DNA from: a virus
DNA length: 64,000 nt
IMG/VR virus record: IMGVR_UViG_3300028030_000011
Coordinates: 1-64,000 of that record
Reading direction: 5' to 3' (one strand)
Below the pieces are notes generated by a model. The model ran no database searches and was not told the origin of the DNA. It was given only the letters and a program-made list of their open reading frames with translations. Each line of letters starts with the position of its first letter. The first letter of the stretch is position 1. The translations under genes were made by a program, and so were the position numbers. Below, one piece after another: positions 7,351-14,841 of this stretch.

Positions 7351-7406
7351 TTGTTAGTTAATTTTAACTACCCTAAATGGACTACTTGTTAGTTAATTTT
7401 AACTAT
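7351..7406. repeat. Pair of 20-bp direct repeats with inner palindrome
   Basis: TTGTTAGTTAATTTTAACTA occurs at 7351-7370 and again at 7387-7406, 36 bp apart. Each contains AGTTAA-TT-TTAACT, a dyad typical of a dimeric regulator site. Together with the iterons 150 bp downstream they suggest a replicon or promoter control region. Confidence 0.6.
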
Positions 7407-7428
7407 ACCGAACTACTAAGTACATTTT

Positions 7429-7500
7429 CTCTCAATGAAGCGTAGCGAAAATTGAGAGTGGTTGTAAAACATATTTTCTATGCCATTATTTCTAATGGCA
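7429..7500. repeat. Two short perfect hairpins
   Basis: CTCTCAAT (7429-7436) pairs with ATTGAGAG (7451-7458), and TGCCATT (7481-7487) pairs with AATGGCA (7494-7500). They lie between the 20-bp repeats and the iterons in a 519-bp gene-free stretch (7217-7735), and add to the impression of a replication origin. Confidence 0.5.
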
Positions 7501-7548
7501 TTAAAGTTCCAATGGAAATAATAGAGAGTAAAATTTTTTAACTTTCTA

Positions 7549-7614
7549 CTAGATAGTAAAATTTTTTTACCTAGATAGTAAAATTTTTTTACCTAGATAG
7601 TAAAATTTTTTTAC
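7549..7614. repeat. Three tandem 22-bp iterons, possible origin
   Basis: CTAGATAGTAAAATTTTTTTAC is repeated three times without gaps (7549-7570, 7571-7592, 7593-7614); a degenerate fourth unit (GAGAGTAAAATTTTTTAAC) lies at about 7524-7542. Each unit holds the dyad GTAAAA...TTTTAC. A 22-bp period brings sites to the same DNA face every two turns, as in plasmid iterons. They lie about 75 bp before a TATAAT box and a ribbon-helix-helix gene, so they could be an origin, an operator, or both. Confidence 0.75.
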
Positions 7615-7690
7615 TATGGCTTTTTTAATTTAATCTTAAATATAAATATTATATGTATAGATAACATATATAATTTTTATATGTTTTTTA

Positions 7691-7696
7691 TATAAT
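7691..7696 (+). promoter_or_regulatory. -10 box of the ribbon-helix-helix gene
   Basis: TATAAT about 40 bp before the ATG at 7736, preceded by T-rich sequence. The iterons lie upstream and would suit repression or activation. Confidence 0.45.
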
Positions 7697-7735
7697 ATAT
7701 GCTACAATTGCATAACTAACAAATAGGAGTCAAAA

Positions 7736-7912
7736 ATGTCAGATATGACTAAAGTACGAAAAAAAGCTAAAAAAGGTGTTCTAATCAATCTTGATGAGAA
7801 CAGCAAAATGCTTCTTATTCTGTTAGCTGAAAAAGATACTAGCTCAATGAGCCAAGTAATTAGAAGGTTAATCAATGATGAAGCAAGAAGACGAGATATT
7901 AAGCTCGACTAA
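7736..7912 (+). CDS. Ribbon-helix-helix (CopG/Arc-type) DNA-binding protein
   Basis: A 58-residue basic protein. A beta strand (GVLINLDEN, residues 14-22) is followed by helix A (SKMLLILLAEKDT) and helix B after MSQ (VIRRLINDEARRR), the layout of MetJ/Arc/CopG repressors that bind dyads as dimers. AGGAG precedes the ATG. The three iterons with a GTAAAA/TTTTAC dyad about 120 bp upstream are natural candidate targets, as for plasmid copy-number repressors. The next gene starts inside this one in another frame. Confidence 0.7.
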   Translation: MSDMTKVRKKAKKGVLINLDENSKMLLILLAEKDTSSMSQVIRRLINDEARRRDIKLD

Positions 7913-8315
7913 TAGTTGGCAAAATATAGGTATTTGTACTCAATTAATGAGAGACAAAATTCAACCTAAGTATTGGAATGTTTATCTTGAAATTGTAAGT
8001 AGGTCATTTGGATATGGTCAATCTAAAACAAATAGATATATAATGAAAGAATGGTGCAAATGGCTTAAAATTACAAAACCAACTTTTATAAAACATATTC
8101 ATTGGTTATCTGATAACAATTTCATTGAAATAATTCAATATCAAGAATATGTTGTAGATGGTGGTTCAAAACCATTTGCTTATGCACCTACATTTCCACA
8201 TAAAATTGATAAAAAGTATGGTCTTATAAATATTAAAGATATACAAAAAGACCGTGATAGAAAGAAAAGAAAAAAAGAAGCACAAGAACAAGCAAAAAAT
8301 AGAACATTAATCTAA
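7875..8315 (+). CDS. Winged-helix protein, replication protein O/RepA-like N-terminus (putative)
   Basis: Residues about 20-90 match the pattern of the phage replication protein O N-terminal domain: WNVYLEIVSRSFGYGQSKTN, then WLKITKPTFIKHIHWLSDNNFIEI, which is a helix-turn-helix with wing. The C-terminus is a basic charged helix (KDRDRKKRKKEAQEQAK). The start overlaps the ribbon-helix-helix gene by 38 bp, with AGAAGG 7 bp upstream, so the two are coupled. With the iterons this could be the initiator of a plasmid-like replicon. No helicase-loader domain is visible. Confidence 0.55.
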   Translation: MMKQEDEILSSTNSWQNIGICTQLMRDKIQPKYWNVYLEIVSRSFGYGQSKTNRYIMKEWCKWLKITKPTFIKHIHWLSDNNFIEIIQYQEYVVDGGSKPFAYAPTFPHKIDKKYGLINIKDIQKDRDRKKRKKEAQEQAKNRTLI

Positions 8316-8372
8316 ATGACTACTACATGCTATAGGTGCATCATGCATCCAAATAAATAAAAAGGGAAAACA

Positions 8373-8879
8373 ATGGATATATTAAAAGAAAGAAAAGAGA
8401 AGTTAAAAAGAGACGAAATAGAGGATATCAGACTAAAGAAATTAAGAGAAAATATTTGTAAAAAAATAACTCTTAATAATGATATTAGACTAGAGATATT
8501 CGATAAATTATATGGTACTGATTTGATTGAAAAAGGCGAAGTTATTTTAGGAAGAAGTGATGAAATACAAACAATAGAAATATATAAAACAATGAATTGT
8601 TTCCCATTTACAAATGTTTCAGCAACTGATTTTGTAACAGCTTTTAAACCATTGGGTTATAAAAAATGGTCAAATATATGTGATGTATGGAGTTTTGGTA
8701 GAAAAATAACAGATTATGGAGATTTACTTAGAATAGAATCTTTATACCTGAATGAAGAGGAAAGTAAAAAAATAATAGATATTGGTAGTAAAAAATATAA
8801 TTGCAAAACAAAAATTGAAAATAGACAATTATTGTTTGGTGGTAAAGTAGAAGCAATAATTTTGTATTTAGATGAATAA
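8373..8879 (+). CDS. Hypothetical protein (168 aa)
   Basis: Starts with a highly charged helix (about residues 4-30), then a mixed fold with several aromatic residues. Not recognised. AAAAGGGAAAACA precedes the ATG. Confidence 0.6.
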   Translation: MDILKERKEKLKRDEIEDIRLKKLRENICKKITLNNDIRLEIFDKLYGTDLIEKGEVILGRSDEIQTIEIYKTMNCFPFTNVSATDFVTAFKPLGYKKWSNICDVWSFGRKITDYGDLLRIESLYLNEEESKKIIDIGSKKYNCKTKIENRQLLFGGKVEAIILYLDE

Positions 8880-8889
8880 GAGAAATAAA

Positions 8890-9000
8890 ATGACTGGAAA
8901 TATATGTTGTGACTGCTTTAGCAGTATATGCGTTGATAATCAATTATCATGCTACATTCAAGCTTCAAACAAAAGTGGTAAGTGTGAAGTATGTGGTTAA
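8890..9000 (+). CDS. Cysteine-rich microprotein (36 aa)
   Basis: Seven cysteines in 36 residues, arranged as CCDC near residue 6, single Cys at about 14 and 21, and CEVCG at the C-terminus. This suggests a zinc-binding knuckle. The ribosome binding site (AAGAGAAATAAA) is modest. It sits in a run of tiny overlapping genes. Function unknown. Confidence 0.45.
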   Translation: MTGNICCDCFSSICVDNQLSCYIQASNKSGKCEVCG

Positions 9001-9087
9001 GAATTTGGTATGTTTTATTCTATAAGAGATGAAATCGAAAAAGCAAAACAAGTAAAAAAATAACAAATTTACGAAAAGGTTATTGAA

Positions 9088-9162
9088 ATGAGCAAAAACA
9101 TAGAAGTAAATGATAACGATTATGGAAACGTTAAATTAATTGTTTACAGATTGGTTCGATAA
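9088..9162 (+). CDS. Possible 24-aa peptide
   Basis: Short frame with AAAAGG upstream of the ATG and a TAATG overlap with the next small gene, which argues for translation. No similarity can be judged at this length. A 17-codon frame at 9010-9063 lacks a ribosome binding site and is not called. Confidence 0.35.
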   Translation: MSKNIEVNDNDYGNVKLIVYRLVR

Positions 9163-9275
9163 TGAAATCTCTTAATATAGAACTTGGTCTTAAAGTCTTG
9201 CGACTGTATGTAAAGATACGTAAAAGAGCTACTGTTAGCGAATATGCTAGATTTATAAAAAGGAATAAATTATGA
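9162..9275 (+). CDS. Small basic protein (37 aa)
   Basis: Basic peptide with the helix-like end TVSEYARFIKRNK. It overlaps the preceding stop (TAATG) and the following start (ATGA), so it lies in a translationally coupled chain. Unrecognised. Confidence 0.45.
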   Translation: MKSLNIELGLKVLRLYVKIRKRATVSEYARFIKRNKL

Positions 9276-9505
9276 ATGATGATTTAATATTATTAATAAG
9301 CTATGTAGACTCAAAGTTGAGTCTACATAAAATTGTATTAACTGTAGAACATGGTATGAATGATAGAGAGTGGATAAACTGGAAATATTATGAAGAAGAT
9401 AGTATTCAAGAAATATACAAAAATGCATTACCTCTATATATTAAAAACCATGTTAACAAAATTATACATGTAGAGAAAATATTTCAAGCCATTATTAAAA
9501 AATAA
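9272..9505 (+). CDS. Hypothetical protein (77 aa)
   Basis: No recognised domain. AAAAAGGAATAAATT precedes the ATG, which overlaps the preceding stop by 4 bp. It is followed after 12 bp by the next gene. Confidence 0.55.
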   Translation: MNDDLILLISYVDSKLSLHKIVLTVEHGMNDREWINWKYYEEDSIQEIYKNALPLYIKNHVNKIIHVEKIFQAIIKK

Positions 9506-9517
9506 AAAGGAAACAAA

Positions 9518-10057
9518 ATGGAAAAAGATGATGTAATAGTAATAACAAGTGATGATACATGTTATGAAATAAATGTGACGCTAAATGACCTTGTAACGCC
9601 TTTCATGAAGAAGATGACCAAAGGTATGGATTACTTATTAGTCGTTGGTTCTATGGGCTTGTGGAACGGTAAAAAAGAGATTGTACCAACTTTAATTGAA
9701 GGTACTGAATTTTCTTCTGTTACAGATATGCTATCTAATGATATTAATGATATTGTTGTAAATATTTATCATAATAAATATGAACTTGAATGTTCGCATC
9801 ATGATGGTACGAACTATTATACAGTTATTCCATTTAAATGGGATATGCTAACTCATCCTGCTATGACAAGAGTTATTAAAGATTTAGATTTATATGTAGA
9901 TTTAGGTCATTTTGTAAAAGATAAAATATCTGTAATATTAAGAGCGTACAACAGTCAGAAAGAACATAAAATTCAATTTCTTGAAGAACTACATATTGAT
10001 AATCTTCCAAAAATTACAGCAGATGATTTTGTAAATAAATATGAAATAGAATTTTAA
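9518..10057 (+). CDS. Hypothetical protein (179 aa)
   Basis: Mixed alpha/beta protein with an acidic surface; nothing recognised. AAAAGGAAACAAA precedes the ATG. It belongs to a string of accessory genes ahead of thyX. Confidence 0.6.
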   Translation: MEKDDVIVITSDDTCYEINVTLNDLVTPFMKKMTKGMDYLLVVGSMGLWNGKKEIVPTLIEGTEFSSVTDMLSNDINDIVVNIYHNKYELECSHHDGTNYYTVIPFKWDMLTHPAMTRVIKDLDLYVDLGHFVKDKISVILRAYNSQKEHKIQFLEELHIDNLPKITADDFVNKYEIEF

Positions 10058-10082
10058 CACTCATAAATAAAAAGGAAAAATT

Positions 10083-10772
10083 ATGATTAAAGTCGAATAT
10101 GAAATAACAAAAAATAATGGTTATATATTTACTCTATTAAATAATACAATCTCAATATCAGAACCAAAAAGAGTATTTGAATTACAATCAAAAGAATCTT
10201 ATGAAGAAAATCTAAGATATGTTCCATCATCATATATCAGAGATAAATATACTATTGAAATAAATGGTAAATATAGAAACGATGATTATGCAATAGGTAG
10301 AGGTTCAATCAATAGAGGATTCAAGAAAGCTAATTCAATTGCAAGTGCAAAGAAAAAAGATAAATCTACAGATGAAATAGTAAGTATAATTACCTCTTCA
10401 AAATATAATGATAAAGCTAAATATTTCTTGCAAGATAATAAATATTATATCTATGAAAAAGAAGAAATGCATGAGCAACCTATGAGCAAACTTGAAGAAG
10501 CGATACATGTAGTATTTAATTATTTCGAATCATACACAAAAGCAAAAGAGTACGGTAACTTTGTTGAAGCAGAATCATTAGATTATTTTGCATCAGAATA
10601 TGGATTTAAAAAGGTTTCATCGTTATTGAATCATGTTAAATTCCTACAAGATACATATGGAGCTTTTAATAGTTTCTCAGAAAGCTATGAAGAAGATATT
10701 TATGAAATATGTAGTCAAGGTAGTTCAGAAGTATTAAAAGAATATATGGAGATAGAAAATGTTACAAAGTGA
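10083..10772 (+). CDS. Hypothetical protein (229 aa)
   Basis: The N-terminal half is beta-like, the C-terminal half helical with several Tyr/Glu-rich stretches. No family recognised. AAAAGGAAAAATT precedes the ATG. Its end overlaps the next gene by 14 bp. Confidence 0.6.
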   Translation: MIKVEYEITKNNGYIFTLLNNTISISEPKRVFELQSKESYEENLRYVPSSYIRDKYTIEINGKYRNDDYAIGRGSINRGFKKANSIASAKKKDKSTDEIVSIITSSKYNDKAKYFLQDNKYYIYEKEEMHEQPMSKLEEAIHVVFNYFESYTKAKEYGNFVEAESLDYFASEYGFKKVSSLLNHVKFLQDTYGAFNSFSESYEEDIYEICSQGSSEVLKEYMEIENVTK

Positions 10773-11040
10773 ATTAAAAAATAAATTTTCAAGTATACTT
10801 AAAGGTGTAAATTTTATTACACCAGAAGTTATAGAATATATAGAAGTAGATAATTATATTTGTGAAATATCTAAAGGTAAATTTTTAAATACAGACCTAT
10901 ATGGTATATCTACAGTAAATACAGATACAAACAAACATGAATTTGAATTATCTGCTGGTGGTTTTAAAACACTAGAACTTGCAAAAGCATATATTTATGA
11001 ATGTATTGGAGATAATAGGGAGGAAGAAGAGTGTGAATAA
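10759..11040 (+). CDS. Hypothetical protein (93 aa)
   Basis: Small beta-rich protein of unknown role. GGAG lies 7 bp before the ATG, inside the previous gene. Its last codons overlap the next gene in another frame. Confidence 0.55.
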   Translation: MLQSELKNKFSSILKGVNFITPEVIEYIEVDNYICEISKGKFLNTDLYGISTVNTDTNKHEFELSAGGFKTLELAKAYIYECIGDNREEEECE

Positions 11041-11422
11041 TGAAGAGTTTCTGAAAACAAAAATAGAACCAAAAACATCATGTGGTGCATGTAATAAAGC
11101 TTATTGCTGTAAATGGGCTAAAGGAATAGATGTTTCTAATGAAGAGTGGAATAAGCTTATTCCATATATTGATAACTCTGTAATTGCAAAAATGAGAATA
11201 GCTATAAGTAGCAAAGAGAAGTATGATAATTATGATTGTGCATTTTTAAAAAACAATAAATGTATTGCTTATACTGATAGACCATTAGCATGTAAATTAC
11301 ATTATGTTAATAGTTGTAAAAAGTATTGTAATTCAAAACAATATCCAAACAGAAATATAAATATGATAGACAAGGTTGCATTATATACATTTTTACCAGA
11401 AAAAAAAACCATTGCCATCTAA
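11033..11422 (+). CDS. YkgJ-like cysteine cluster protein
   Basis: Cysteine pattern CGACNKAYCC near the start, then CAFLKNNKCIAYTDRPLACK and later NSCKKYC: the signature of the YkgJ (CxxxCxxCC) family, small metal-binding proteins of unclear role. The frame is open from 10979, but a GTG at 11033 with GGGAGG 9 bp upstream is the best start, overlapping the previous stop by 8 bp. A metal-chelating or maturation role is inferred from the family only. Confidence 0.65.
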   Translation: MNNEEFLKTKIEPKTSCGACNKAYCCKWAKGIDVSNEEWNKLIPYIDNSVIAKMRIAISSKEKYDNYDCAFLKNNKCIAYTDRPLACKLHYVNSCKKYCNSKQYPNRNINMIDKVALYTFLPEKKTIAI

Positions 11423-11469
11423 TGGTTCAGATATGATTTATAAATATAAACAGTATATAAAGGAAAAAA

Positions 11470-11802
11470 ATGAACTTATTTGAAAACGATTATCCGTCTT
11501 GGGTTGATGAAATGTTTGAAACTTCTTGCAGAATGGGTATCTGTAATAATGTAGAGCTAGAACAATCAGTATGGAATATAGCTAGACAATCTATAGAAAT
11601 TCCTAATATAGGAAACATTACATGTGGAGTAATATTTAACAGAATTGCAAGTGGATTTAAAAATAAATATGAAGAAGATTATGATTTATCATCACTTGAA
11701 GTATATATAAATTCAATTGATTCTCATATTTATCTTAATGGAGAATCAATAACAACTTATCAAGAACTATTAGACCAATTAGAATATTTAGAAAAGGATT
11801 AA
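11470..11802 (+). CDS. Hypothetical protein (110 aa)
   Basis: Acidic protein with three cysteines in the first half and a long acidic helix at the end. Not recognised. AAAGGAAAAAA precedes the ATG, and thyX follows after 2 bp, so the two are probably co-expressed. Confidence 0.6.
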   Translation: MNLFENDYPSWVDEMFETSCRMGICNNVELEQSVWNIARQSIEIPNIGNITCGVIFNRIASGFKNKYEEDYDLSSLEVYINSIDSHIYLNGESITTYQELLDQLEYLEKD

Positions 11803-11804
11803 CT

Positions 11805-12437
11805 ATGAGTCAATTAAACGTGACATTAAACCATCATACACCATTATGGGTATGTGCTAAAGCAATTAGAGAGTGTTGGGATTCACATCATATATCAGAC
11901 AGTATAGGTGGTTCATGTGGTGAGAAAGATAGAGAGTTGATTAGACGTGTAGGTGTTAAGATGAACCACTCCTCCACATTGGAGCATTTAAACTTTAATG
12001 TAACTATTGAAAAATTTCCTAGAGCTGTACTACAGGAATTTAGTCGTTCAAGAATCGGAATCTCTCCATCAATTCAAAGTAGTAGATATACTCTTAAAAA
12101 GATGATGAAAGAGGTAAATGAAGATAACATGCATAAATATTTCTACTTTACAGGAGATAAAGATATTGATGAGTTGCTGATAGCTCAAATCAATATTCTA
12201 AAACAAGCTGTATTGCTTGGTAAAAGTAATGATGATATTAAACATCTTATTCCAGAAGCAATGTATACATCTGGTTCATATACAATCAATATGAGAGCTT
12301 TTAGACACCTGATAATGCTACGACAAGGCAAAGAGGTTTATAAGCCATTCAGAGAGCTTGTGAGAGCATTAATCGACAATATGCCAACAGAGTATGAATA
12401 TCTTATTGAAGATTTATGTTTAGCTAAAGGAGATTAA
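11805..12437 (+). CDS. thyX: Flavin-dependent thymidylate synthase
   Basis: ThyX makes dTMP from dUMP using FAD and methylene-tetrahydrofolate. The signature RHRxxSxNxxSxRY appears as SRSRIGISPSIQSSRY (about residues 80-95). Other family features are STLEHLNFNVTIE and, near the C-terminus, RAFRHLIMLRQGKEVYKPFREL. The usual RHR is SRS-R here and the Asn of the motif is Ser, so the active site deviates slightly. The length of 210 residues is normal. With NrdB at 46-48 kb it supports phage control of dNTP supply. Confidence 0.88.
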   Translation: MSQLNVTLNHHTPLWVCAKAIRECWDSHHISDSIGGSCGEKDRELIRRVGVKMNHSSTLEHLNFNVTIEKFPRAVLQEFSRSRIGISPSIQSSRYTLKKMMKEVNEDNMHKYFYFTGDKDIDELLIAQINILKQAVLLGKSNDDIKHLIPEAMYTSGSYTINMRAFRHLIMLRQGKEVYKPFRELVRALIDNMPTEYEYLIEDLCLAKGD

Positions 12438-12439
12438 TA

Positions 12440-12802
12440 ATGAAAATCAAAACACTTGAAAAACTAATGACTTATGATGAAGCATTGGAGTATATTAATA
12501 ATCATCAAGATTATAGATTTCCAACACTAGAAGAAGCAAGAGAATTAGATTATGAATATCCATACTGGGTAGAAGGTGAAAAAAAACCTGATATGGATTA
12601 TGACAATGTTTTTCTTGCTCTTACAAATATGGGAGCAAGAAATGTTCTTTATAGATTGAAAATTGTAGTTATAAAAAAAGAAAGAACAATATATGTTGCT
12701 ATAAAATTTAAAAATGCATTCAGAATGTTATTGACATCAATATTTGGAATCAAATATAATTTTATGATTGGAAAACAAGAGTATGAATTCGTGAAAGAAT
12801 AA
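12440..12802 (+). CDS. Hypothetical protein (120 aa)
   Basis: Starts 2 bp after thyX with AAAGGAG upstream. The N-terminal half has a pattern common in small phage proteins (MTYDEALEYI, then FPTLEEARELDYEYPYWV). Function unknown. Confidence 0.6.
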   Translation: MKIKTLEKLMTYDEALEYINNHQDYRFPTLEEARELDYEYPYWVEGEKKPDMDYDNVFLALTNMGARNVLYRLKIVVIKKERTIYVAIKFKNAFRMLLTSIFGIKYNFMIGKQEYEFVKE

Positions 12803-12803
12803 T

Positions 12804-12813
12804 ATGTTATAAT
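12804..12813 (+). promoter_or_regulatory. Extended -10 promoter of the helicase leader
   Basis: ATGTTATAATTTTTATG matches the extended -10 pattern (TG, one base, TATAAT then T-run) found before the antirepressor cassettes on the other strand. It would start a transcript at about 12820, some 200 nt before the helicase start codon. Confidence 0.55.
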
Positions 12814-12837
12814 TTTTATGTTAAAACATAAGATTAT

Positions 12838-12870
12838 CCTCTTCTTAATTGAAGAGGGTATTAACTTTTT
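12838..12870 (+). terminator. Terminator or attenuator hairpin in the helicase leader
   Basis: CCTCTTC (12838-12844) pairs with GAAGAGG (12851-12857), followed by TATTAACTTTTT. It is a fair intrinsic terminator for the thyX operon, but it lies after the -10 box at 12808, so transcripts from that promoter also cross it. The T-run doubles as arm A of the pseudoknot, so pseudoknot and terminator may compete. Confidence 0.5.
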
Positions 12871-12957
12871 GAGGTTTACCAGACCATTGCAAATCTAGGA
12901 ATATCACTTGGTATTCCTCAAAGAGTTTTCTACAAAAGATGTAATAGTCTGGTAAAC
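12863..12957 (+). ncRNA. Pseudoknot leader RNA of the SF2 helicase
   Basis: Arms in order: A 12863-12874 (AACUUUUUGAGG), B 12874-12884 (GUUUACCAGAC), hairpin 12897-12903/12912-12918, A' 12916-12927, B' 12947-12957. A and A' pair over 12 bp with one U.G; B and B' pair perfectly over 11 bp. The order A-B-A'-B' makes an H-type pseudoknot. The hairpin 3' arm overlaps A', so the two pairings compete. The same layout precedes the - strand antirepressor genes, and the hairpin loop ACUUGGUA recurs in the leader at 49980. It ends about 60 nt before the ATG and does not cover the ribosome binding site. Confidence 0.7.
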
Positions 12958-13019
12958 TTACTTCTTTTTTCTCTTTAAAAAAATATAAAATTACTATTGT
13001 TACTTTAAAAAGGATAACT

Positions 13020-14825
13020 ATGAAGATACAACTATACGATTATCAACAAGAAGCTGTTGATGAAATAGAATCAGAGTTTATGCTTGGTTCAAATAAAGTT
13101 ATATTATCAGCATGTACCTCTTATGGAAAGACATTTACGTCATTATTCTATGCCATAGAGAATACAATGGGTAGGGTATTTATCTCTCTATCAATATCAG
13201 CTTTAGTAGACCAATTTATAGAATCTATCAACAAACTTGAATTTGAAGATTATGGAGTTGTTAAAAGAGGATATGAGCATCTATACAATCCACAAGCTAG
13301 AATCCAAATAATTATGGATAATAGTTTTGTTAATAAACTTACTGATTTTGGTAGAGATTGTGAATTGCTCATTATAGATGAAATACATGTTAGAATAACT
13401 GGTGATAGGATGAAACAAATAATTGGTTGGTTACAACCTGAATATATTTTAGGAATGTCAGGTACACCTTATGATTCACGAGGATTCATTATAACAGGTT
13501 TTACTACCATAGAGACAATAACACTTAAAGAGTTAACAGATAGGGGTAAATTGACTCCTATACGTTATTTTACTACTAAATTTGCAACAGAAGAGGATTT
13601 ATCTTGTTACACAATTAGTGGAGATGATTATAGTCAAGAATCTTTGTCAAATTTATATAGCTCTGATGAGTATATGCGTAAAATGGTAGATGCTTATAAA
13701 AACATTGGTGATAAAATTGATTTAAATCCATATAACTGTAAAAGTATATGGCTATGCAGCACTATAGAAGCTTGTAATAAGTTGGAGGCAAAACTACAAG
13801 ATAATGGATTTGAAATATATGCTTATCATGGTAAGTTATCAGATACTGAAAGTAAGCAGTTGATGCACTCATTTAGGACAGGAGAACCACTTCCACCACA
13901 AGCAAGAAATTTATTAAATTATAATACAAGAGAAGAAAATAGATATGTTAATGGGTTAATATCAGTTCAAAAGTTAGCTGTAGGATTTGATGTTCCTGAC
14001 ATAGATATTGGTGTTGCTTGTAGCACTACAAAAGTTCGTTCAAAAATTATGCAGTACTATGGAAGATTGTGTAGGAAATCACCAAAAAAAGAAACAGCAT
14101 ACTTCTTAGACTTTGGTCAAAATATTATGCTCCATGGCTTTGCTGATGAAGATTATAAACCACTTCCACCTGATGCTGATGTTGAAGAGATAAAAGAAAA
14201 CAAAAGAAAACATTCTCTTGAATATCTTGATATTGTGTTTGATGGTTCAATTGGTTTACTTGAAATAAATAGAGAATCATACGAACTTAAATTAAAAGAA
14301 ATGAAACAAGAAGGCAAATCATTGTCTGAGTTAACAATAGAAGAGCTTAAGAATAAATTTGCAATAGAAGAAGATTATCTTGAATTGATAATTATGATGT
14401 TTGCATTTGTAAATAAAGTATATGGGTATGACGGAAAAAATGATACTCGTAATTATAAATCAAAATCATGGGATAAGGAGAACAATAGAGAAAAAGAAAA
14501 GGTAAATTATAACTTTTATAATGAATCAAAAGTTGATTGGGTAAGTGAAACATGGATAAAACTTTTCGATAAATATGATGATAAATATCTTCATAGAAAA
14601 TGGACTAAAGCTCTTAAAACAAGAATTAGAAGTGTTGTAAATTCTCAAAAGAGTATCTATAGTATTAGATTCTTTGCAGAAAAGTTAGAAGAGTGGTATC
14701 TTGAAGAGCAAGATAAAGAAATTGAAGTAGTTTATGAACCATCTGAATTAGAGAAACAATTAGAACAACAATCACAAGATGTATTTGAATATGAAATAGA
14801 AATAGATGAATCTATTCCATTCTGA
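13020..14825 (+). CDS. SF2 DNA helicase (DEAD/DEAH, UvsW/Rad25-like)
   Basis: A 601-residue superfamily 2 helicase. Motif Q/I region starts at QLYDYQQEAVDEI; Walker A is ACTSYGKTFT (31-40); Walker B is IDEIH (about 121-125); motif III MSGTP (about 147); motif VI is YYGRLCRKSP (about 345-354), followed by AYFLDFGQN. These enzymes unwind or remodel branched DNA in replication and recombination. The C-terminal 200 residues are charged, helical and not recognised. AAAAAGGATAACT precedes the ATG. It is the only metabolic gene with the pseudoknot leader, and it starts the replication cluster. Confidence 0.88.
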   Translation: MKIQLYDYQQEAVDEIESEFMLGSNKVILSACTSYGKTFTSLFYAIENTMGRVFISLSISALVDQFIESINKLEFEDYGVVKRGYEHLYNPQARIQIIMDNSFVNKLTDFGRDCELLIIDEIHVRITGDRMKQIIGWLQPEYILGMSGTPYDSRGFIITGFTTIETITLKELTDRGKLTPIRYFTTKFATEEDLSCYTISGDDYSQESLSNLYSSDEYMRKMVDAYKNIGDKIDLNPYNCKSIWLCSTIEACNKLEAKLQDNGFEIYAYHGKLSDTESKQLMHSFRTGEPLPPQARNLLNYNTREENRYVNGLISVQKLAVGFDVPDIDIGVACSTTKVRSKIMQYYGRLCRKSPKKETAYFLDFGQNIMLHGFADEDYKPLPPDADVEEIKENKRKHSLEYLDIVFDGSIGLLEINRESYELKLKEMKQEGKSLSELTIEELKNKFAIEEDYLELIIMMFAFVNKVYGYDGKNDTRNYKSKSWDKENNREKEKVNYNFYNESKVDWVSETWIKLFDKYDDKYLHRKWTKALKTRIRSVVNSQKSIYSIRFFAEKLEEWYLEEQDKEIEVVYEPSELEKQLEQQSQDVFEYEIEIDESIPF

Positions 14826-14841
14826 TAACAAGGAGTAAACA

